Source: Wukongibacter sp050859025 (GTDB lineage: Bacteria; Bacillota; Clostridia; Peptostreptococcales; Caminicellaceae). From it: DNA of 64,000 nt. This document shows, piece after piece, positions 59,402-64,000 of this stretch. The stretch covers positions 6,014,001-6,078,000 of the forward strand of contig NZ_CP138200.1 in assembly GCF_050859025.1 (NCBI RefSeq), written 5' to 3'. The translations under genes were made by a program, and so were the position numbers. How positions within the stretch are numbered: the first letter of the stretch is position 1; the number at the start of each line of letters is the position of its first letter. The notes beneath the pieces were generated by a model. The model saw nothing but the letters and a program-made list of their open reading frames with translations. It had not been told where the DNA came from and did not search any database.

Positions 59402-59971
59402 TTATTTTTTATAAATGGACTCTATGAGTTGATTAATAAACTTTAAATTTTTATCTTTTTCCTCGGAATAGCTTCTTATCATATTAGCAATTAATACAAT
59501 CAATGAAAAACCTAATCGCTCATCCATATCTGATTCAAGCTTAAGTTCGCCGTCATTCCTAAATTCATTTAACAATCCTTGTATTCTATTTGAAAGTTCT
59601 TCCTTAACAAATGACATCTTCTCTCCATCTTCACGATTAAATGCATTCTCTTTAGATAATTCTTCTCCAAGACCCTTTCTTTCTGATATCTCATCATAAA
59701 GTATTTCTATAAAGCTCTTAATTTTTTCTTGGGCATTAATCTTCTGGTTAATCATATTGTCTATTCGTAAAAATGTATTATTCCAGCTCTTTACAAAAAC
59801 ACTAACAAAAAGCTCCCTTTTATTTGAATAATAATTGTACAGGGTTCCTACTGCAATACCTGCTCTTTTGGCGATTTTTTTCATATCGGTCTCTTTATAT
59901 CCATGCTCTCCAAATAATTCAAAGGCGGCGTTAAATATATTTTCTTCTATATTTCTTATGATTTTTGGCAT
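59402..59971 (-). CDS. TetR/AcrR-family regulator of the MATE pump
   Basis: 189 residues. N-terminal helix-turn-helix: NIFNAAFELFGEHGYKETDM, KRAGIAVGTLYNYYSNKREL. The C-terminal ligand-binding half is helical and variable. The start ATG follows AAGGGTGAG. It is in tandem with the MATE gene; paired dyads overlap its promoter. Confidence 0.94.
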   Translation of the reverse strand: MPKIIRNIEENIFNAAFELFGEHGYKETDMKKIAKRAGIAVGTLYNYYSNKRELFVSVFVKSWNNTFLRIDNMINQKINAQEKIKSFIEILYDEISERKGLGEELSKENAFNREDGEKMSFVKEELSNRIQGLLNEFRNDGELKLESDMDERLGFSLIVLIANMIRSYSEEKDKNLKFINQLIESIYKK

Positions 59972-59986
59972 AATCTCACCCTTTAT

Positions 59987-60020
59987 GAATTTAAGTTCAT
60001 TTAAAATGAATTTGAATTCA
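59987..60020. promoter_or_regulatory. Two operator-like dyads upstream of the TetR gene
   Basis: TGAATTTAAGTTCA at 59987-60000 and TGAATTTGAATTCA at 60007-60020. The spacing and shared half-sites suggest two repressor dimers bind here. Confidence 0.6.
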
Positions 60021-60108
60021 TTATATTCCTTTCTTTTGATATTGTCAAGTTAAACTATTATGTTAATATTTTTTTATGATTCCTTCTAATAAAAAGTATT
60101 TTGTTGAA

Positions 60109-60212
60109 TATATAAAACTCACTTATAAATTTACATTTTGATTTCTTAAATAGCCCACTTTTTAGAACTATTTGATGATCTGAGATACAAAAGATTTATT
60201 CTGATTTCTATG
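60109..60212. repeat. Family-B repeat, copy 5
   Basis: TATATAAAACTCACTTATAA and TTTACATTTTGATTTC on the left; ACAAAAGATTTATTCTGATT then TCTATGG on the right. The right arm is partly decayed. Confidence 0.72.
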
Positions 60213-60221
60213 GTATAAAAA

Positions 60222-60636
60222 TCCAGTATTAACAGGAGTAATTGCAAATGGATATCCGGAGATAGGAGATGATATCAGAAACGTAGAGAAGGTTGACTCC
60301 CCTACTACAATTCAAATACACTATATTGCAGGCTTCTACAATTATATTATGGATCACGTTACCAGTGCAGTTGTTACTGTTCCATGTTCTGATAATGGAA
60401 AAATAAGCATAGAACCAATCCGAGCAAGGTCAAGTATAAAGGCCAAAACAGAAAATGAAAAGCCCAAGATAGCTATCGAGGTTTGGGTAGAAGGCAATGT
60501 TGGAGATGTACAATGTACGATTGATTTATCAAAAACTGAAAATATCTATAGCCTAGAAAAAAAGATAGGCGAAAAAATAAAGGGAAACATGGAAGCGGCA
60601 GTTAAAAAAGCTCAGATTAATAGTTTCCCTATTTAG
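60222..60636 (+). pseudogene. Truncated Ger(x)C-family gene remnant
   Basis: One open stretch without a proper start reads through VEKVDSPTTIQIHYIAGF to an internal ATG (60349). It then gives GKISIEPIRARSSIKAKTEN, EGNVGDVQCTIDLSKTENIY and MEAAVKKAQINSFPI. The second part matches the middle and C-terminal part of Ger(x)C proteins (compare VKKVQKEYK in the intact copies). The signal peptide and N-terminal domain are absent, and the chain stops just where KEYKSDIF would be expected. It is best read as a relic of another ger operon. Confidence 0.6.
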
Positions 60637-60939
60637 AAAATATACAGAAAATTCAAGAGGTACCTAGTAAAATGGACTTTTGAGTTTTTTATACTTAAAT
60701 CAATTTATAACTTTAATAGTAGATTATTTATCAAATAGAAATCTAACCAAAACGAAGGGGTTCAATGACCCTGAGTTCTTATTTTTGTTTAAGATGATAT
60801 TTAAAAATATTATAACCTTCTAGATTGAATTAGTTTTCTATTCTATTAAATGGGCTGAGACATTGAGAATTACTAATTTAATATACTATATTCACTTTTA
60901 GACTACATTTGCTAATTCAATTACTGAGTTAAAGCCACT

Positions 60940-61119
60940 TCAATTTAAAAACACCCCCAAGGAGGTGTTTAGTAAACTTAATACCTTAATTATTAGTATT
61001 ATCTTAATAGACATTGTAATATTGGCTTCGTCTAAAATTCTTTTGATTCCTATGTTATTATAACCATATTCATGAATCAAATCAGCGGCAATTGTAATAA
61101 TTTCATCTTTTTTAGTCAT
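60940..61119 (-). pseudogene. Truncated TetR-family regulator
   Basis: From ATG 61119 (GGAAGTGAG upstream) the frame reads MTKKDEIITIAADLIHEYGY then NNIGIKRILDEANIT. This matches the first two helices of a TetR HTH, but the KGSFYYYF-type recognition helix is missing. The frame continues as unrelated hydrophobic residues (MSIKIILIIKVLSLL) to a stop after 59 residues. Its end includes a terminator hairpin (60949-60970), so most of the gene has been deleted, leaving start and terminator. Confidence 0.6.
60949..60970. terminator. Hairpin terminator within the tetR remnant
   Basis: AAACACC and GGTGTTT around a CCCAAGGA-type loop, followed by TTAAATTG-like sequence on the minus strand. The stretch 60637-60939 between the two remnants shows no gene. 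Confidence 0.6.
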
Positions 61120-61272
61120 CGGTTACTCACTTCCATTTTATTACTCCACAAACCTTCTAGGTTCAACTGTCATTGGTTTTTTAGTATTTTTAACTATATC
61201 ATAATATTTTTTATTTATGAATAACTTCTTGATTATTTATGCTGATTGCATGAATGAAAAGGAAATATCATA

Positions 61273-61310
61273 ACTCCCCGCTTCGGCAACTAGCTAGGCG
61301 GGTTGAGTTA
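61273..61310. repeat. Short repeat E, copy 3 (inverted)
   Basis: ACTCCCCGCTTCGGCAACTA then GCTAGGCGGGTTGAGTT. CCCGC can pair with GCGGG to form a hairpin just after the glucosidase stop codon; it may serve as terminator. It is an inverted relative of 43601-43640. Confidence 0.5.
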
Positions 61311-61328
61311 GAATTTGTACCGTTTTTT

Positions 61329-63614
61329 TCACTTTCTTTTCCCATGCACCTGAGTCAATAGTCTAGACATAATCATATCCGGCACCAGTGGAAGTGACCA
61401 AGACAATTGTCTAAGTAAAAATATCAACTGTGTATCCTGGGCAGCTTTCCATACATCTACCTCAGAACCCTCCGATAGATTTTTAAAATCTTTATTGTTC
61501 ATGATTTTCTTACTAAGTGACTCTATTATCTCTTTTCCTTTCTTATCCTCAAGCCATTCCCTTACGGTGCTATTGTAATCTAAGGTACATGGCGGCTCTA
61601 TAGTAGATATAAGATTAACCTTTATACTTTCACAGATTTCCTTTGATGACTTACCAACCATAATTTCAATTTCTCCATCTTCAGTTATCCATTCCTTGTG
61701 CTTAGGATCATAATAGGTAAAATCTCTCATATAGAGTTCAAAACAAACTGTCTTTGTTTCACCAGGCTCTAATTCTATCTTTTCAAAGGCCTTTAATTCT
61801 TTAATAGGTCTAATAAGGCTGCATTCCTTATCACTAATATATAGCTGAACAACTTCCTTACCTGAAACTTCTCCAGTATTAGTTACATCTATCAATACAT
61901 CTAGCCCATCTATATCTCTAAATTCATCTGAAGAAACTCTAAGATTAGAATATTCAAAATCTGTATAGGAAAGACCATATCCAAATGGAAACTGCACTTC
62001 TACTTCTCTCTTATCATAATATCTATATCCAATAAATATACCTTCACCATATATTACCTTATTATTTTCCCCTGGATAGTTAATATAAGACGGCGTATCA
62101 CTCAATTTTATAGGGAAGGTTTCAGCTAGCCTTCCAGATGGATTCACATTTCCGAAAAGGATGTCTGCTATGGCTTTACCCCCTCCTTGGCCCATCAACC
62201 ATGTCTGAATTACACCAGAAACACCATCTATCCATTCTGCCATAGAAATAGGGGCTCCATTATTTAATACCACCACTGTATTTGGCTGAACCGCTGAAAC
62301 GGATTTGATTAACTCAATCTGATTATTTAATAGGTTGATATCGCTTCTATCATAGCTTTCAAATTCTTTATGACCCGGTAATGCTATAAATAATAGAGCT
62401 ATATCCGCAAGCTTTGCTACCTCCTTTGCCCTATCTATCTGCTCCTCATTAATCTCTCCATCCATGCTATAACCATCCTCATAGAAGAATTTTGAGCTTC
62501 CAGCTAATTTCTTTATCTCATCATATGGAGTATCCAGCTTTGTTGATGTAACTTGAGAGCTTCCTCCGCCTTGAATCCTAGGATTCTTAGCTGCATTCCC
62601 GATTATAGCGATACATTCTCCTTCCTTTATAGGAAGAACATTTCCCTCATTCTTTAATAACACCATACTTTCGCCTGCTACTCTTCTAGCTATGTCATGA
62701 TGAATATCTATATCAAAATCCTTATTTCCTTTTTCTACTCTATTTGCCATAAATATTACTTCTAATATACGCTTAACAGCCCTATCTAATACCTCTTCAT
62801 CAAGATCTCCGTTTTTAATAGCTACCATAATTTGTTTAAAAGAATGCTTCTGAGGCCCTGGCATTTCAAGATCTACTCCAGCCTTAAGTGATTCAACCCT
62901 ATCATGTATCGCTCCCCAATCCGACATGACAAAACCATCATATTCCCATTCATCTCTAAGTATTTCCGTTAAGAGCTCGTAGCTTTCAGAACAATAGGTT
63001 CCATTCAACTTATTATATGAACACATTACAGCCCAGGGTTTTCCTTTCTTTATGGCTATTTCAAATGCCCTAAGATAGATTTCCCTTAAGGTCCTCTCAT
63101 CAATTTCAGAACTCATAGTAAGCCTTTTATATTCCTGATTATTAGCTATATAATGCTTTATTGTTGCTCCAACGCCCTTACTCTGAATTCCCTCAATAAA
63201 AGCTGCCGATAAGTATCCACTTAGATATGGGTCTTCAGAGAAATATTCAAAATTTCTTCCACATAGTGGAGTACGTTTCATGTTATTTCCCGGCCCTAAA
63301 ACAATATCCACTCCTTGAGCTATACACTCTTCTCCTATGATTTCTCCAACTTCTCTAATCAACTCTGTATCCCATGAGGATGCTAAAGCCGACGCTGTGG
63401 GAAAGCAGGTAGCAGGAATACTTTTTGTTAGTGAAGCAACATTTTGCGTTTCATTTACATTTTCTACACGCCTTACTCCGTGAGGACCATCGGTCATGAC
63501 TAATTCCGGGATTCCTAATCGCCTGATTAAAGCAGTACACCAAGCACTGCCCCCTATGCAGATTGCAGCCTTCTCTTTAAGAGTCATTTGGTTGACTACT
63601 TCATCTATATTCAT
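61329..63614 (-). CDS. Glycoside hydrolase family 3 beta-glucosidase
   Basis: 761 residues from ATG 63614 (TTTGGAGG upstream); the longer frame to 63680 lacks a site. The N-terminal (beta/alpha)8 domain has MTDGPHGVRR, GRNFEYFSEDPYLSG, KHYIANNQE and nucleophile region FVMSDWGAIHDR (Asp about 228). A GH3 C-terminal domain (VAIIGNAAKNPRIQ-like, ALLFIALPGHKEFES, GGKAIADILFGNVNPSGRLA) and a fibronectin-III-like domain (VQLYISDKECSLIRPIKELK) follow. No signal peptide, so it acts on imported glucosides. No sugar transporter is adjacent. Confidence 0.95.
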   Translation of the reverse strand: MNIDEVVNQMTLKEKAAICIGGSAWCTALIRRLGIPELVMTDGPHGVRRVENVNETQNVASLTKSIPATCFPTASALASSWDTELIREVGEIIGEECIAQGVDIVLGPGNNMKRTPLCGRNFEYFSEDPYLSGYLSAAFIEGIQSKGVGATIKHYIANNQEYKRLTMSSEIDERTLREIYLRAFEIAIKKGKPWAVMCSYNKLNGTYCSESYELLTEILRDEWEYDGFVMSDWGAIHDRVESLKAGVDLEMPGPQKHSFKQIMVAIKNGDLDEEVLDRAVKRILEVIFMANRVEKGNKDFDIDIHHDIARRVAGESMVLLKNEGNVLPIKEGECIAIIGNAAKNPRIQGGGSSQVTSTKLDTPYDEIKKLAGSSKFFYEDGYSMDGEINEEQIDRAKEVAKLADIALLFIALPGHKEFESYDRSDINLLNNQIELIKSVSAVQPNTVVVLNNGAPISMAEWIDGVSGVIQTWLMGQGGGKAIADILFGNVNPSGRLAETFPIKLSDTPSYINYPGENNKVIYGEGIFIGYRYYDKREVEVQFPFGYGLSYTDFEYSNLRVSSDEFRDIDGLDVLIDVTNTGEVSGKEVVQLYISDKECSLIRPIKELKAFEKIELEPGETKTVCFELYMRDFTYYDPKHKEWITEDGEIEIMVGKSSKEICESIKVNLISTIEPPCTLDYNSTVREWLEDKKGKEIIESLSKKIMNNKDFKNLSEGSEVDVWKAAQDTQLIFLLRQLSWSLPLVPDMIMSRLLTQVHGKRK

Positions 63615-63681
63615 ATTATCTACCTCCAAAATAATTATAAAAATATATAGTTTTACAATTCTTAAATTTGACAAATTCAAA

Positions 63682-63785
63682 TATAAAAATCGTAATAAAT
63701 CTTTTACATTTTAATTCCTCGAAAAGCCCTAAATCATTGGCTATTCAAAAAATCAAAATGTAGATTTATAAATACGTTCTATATA
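63682..63785. repeat. Family-B repeat, copy 6
   Basis: TATAAAAATCGTAATAAATC and TTTTACATTTTAATTCC on one side; AATCAAAATGTAGATTTATA and ATACGTTCTATATA on the other. Upstream of the GH3 gene. Confidence 0.8.
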
Positions 63786-63891
63786 GGCAAATTTCCTCAT
63801 ATAGAATATTTTATGCTTTTAGTGCTAATATAGTGTATGAGATAAATGCTTTGTTGCTAATTTGTTTAATATGAAAAAGAGGAATCCTTTC

Positions 63892-63993
63892 TATAGAGAT
63901 TACAGTAAGGACTTTAATTTATATATCCCAAAGCCCCAAGCAATGCTGAGTATTTGTGTATGTATAAATCAAGTTTTACTAGTAGTTCTATAT
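63892..63993. repeat. Family-R repeat, copy 19
   Basis: TATAGAGATTACAGTAAGGA and CTTTAATTTATATATC on the left; TGTATGTATAAATCAAGTTT and GTTCTATATA on the right. Ends at the window edge. Confidence 0.75.
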
Positions 63994-64000
63994 ATAGATG

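Noticed and set aside
60349..60636. Intact 95-residue protein of its own
   Set aside because: Its sequence aligns with the inner part of Ger(x)C proteins and the frame is open well upstream of the ATG without a ribosome site, so a remnant is more likely.
3195..63993. CRISPR array made of the repeated units
   Set aside because: Repeats are dispersed over the whole window, about 100 bp long and internally palindromic, with no regular spacers and no cas genes.
1..64000. tRNA or rRNA genes
   Set aside because: No cloverleaf with a TTCGA-type loop or conserved rRNA segment was found by eye on either strand.

Overview
The window reads as a chromosomal segment of a low-GC, anaerobic, spore-forming Firmicute of the Clostridia/Tissierellia type. 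The evidence is AT-rich DNA, strong GGAGG-type ribosome binding sites, a multi-subunit [FeFe] hydrogenase, a single-chain pyruvate:ferredoxin oxidoreductase, rubredoxin, a GerA/GerB/GerC germination operon and a small DUF3787-type spore protein. No rRNA, tRNA or CRISPR array was seen. The species cannot be named from sequence alone.

Layout. 1-3169: hydrogenase operon hndABCD on the minus strand, with hndD cut by the window edge. 3.5-8.1 kb: a Cache sensor kinase, a YjiH-family membrane protein and an OmpR-type regulator. 8.2-10.6 kb: a flavin amine oxidase and ogt. 10.7-17.0 kb: an accessory island of unknown genes. In it, plus-strand small membrane proteins converge on minus-strand genes associated with a LysM mini-protein, and two long leader repeats plus five copies of a shorter repeat tie the parts together. 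17-23.2 kb: type-4 uracil-DNA glycosylase, PepV, and two oppositely oriented [membrane protein + FAD oxidoreductase] cassettes around two small helical proteins. 23.3-28.8 kb: a structured element and the ger operon. 29-31.4 kb: exonuclease III and an orphan sensor kinase. 31.4-32.8 kb: a dense cluster of interspersed palindromic repeats. 33.1-36.6 kb: nifJ. 37.5-39.2 kb: an intact IS3-family element inserted in the loop of a terminator. 39.2-47.6 kb: plsC, small regulators, a polysaccharide-deacetylase-like protein, TSCPD and DUF4342 proteins, a two-component pair, nhaC and rubredoxin. 47.9-53.4 kb: M55 aminopeptidase, a lipoprotein, and a second two-component pair with an upstream lipoprotein. 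53.6-60.0 kb: split YdcZ transporter with a Crp/Fnr regulator, an FMN hydroxyacid oxidase, a DUF554 protein and a MATE pump with its TetR regulator. 60.2-61.1 kb: gene remnants. 61.3-63.6 kb: GH3 beta-glucosidase.

The most striking feature overall is a set of interspersed palindromic repeats, here named families R (about 20 copies), B (7) and C (3). They sit almost exclusively between genes and often directly upstream of a ribosome binding site. Metabolically, NifJ would supply reduced ferredoxin from pyruvate and the Hnd complex would exchange electrons among ferredoxin, NAD(P)H and H2. The ger operon, the DUF3787 protein and several small coat-like proteins speak for sporulation. The best candidate for an undescribed system is the 10.7-17.0 kb island, whose two-module layout resembles effector/immunity cassettes, although no function can be proved from the sequence.
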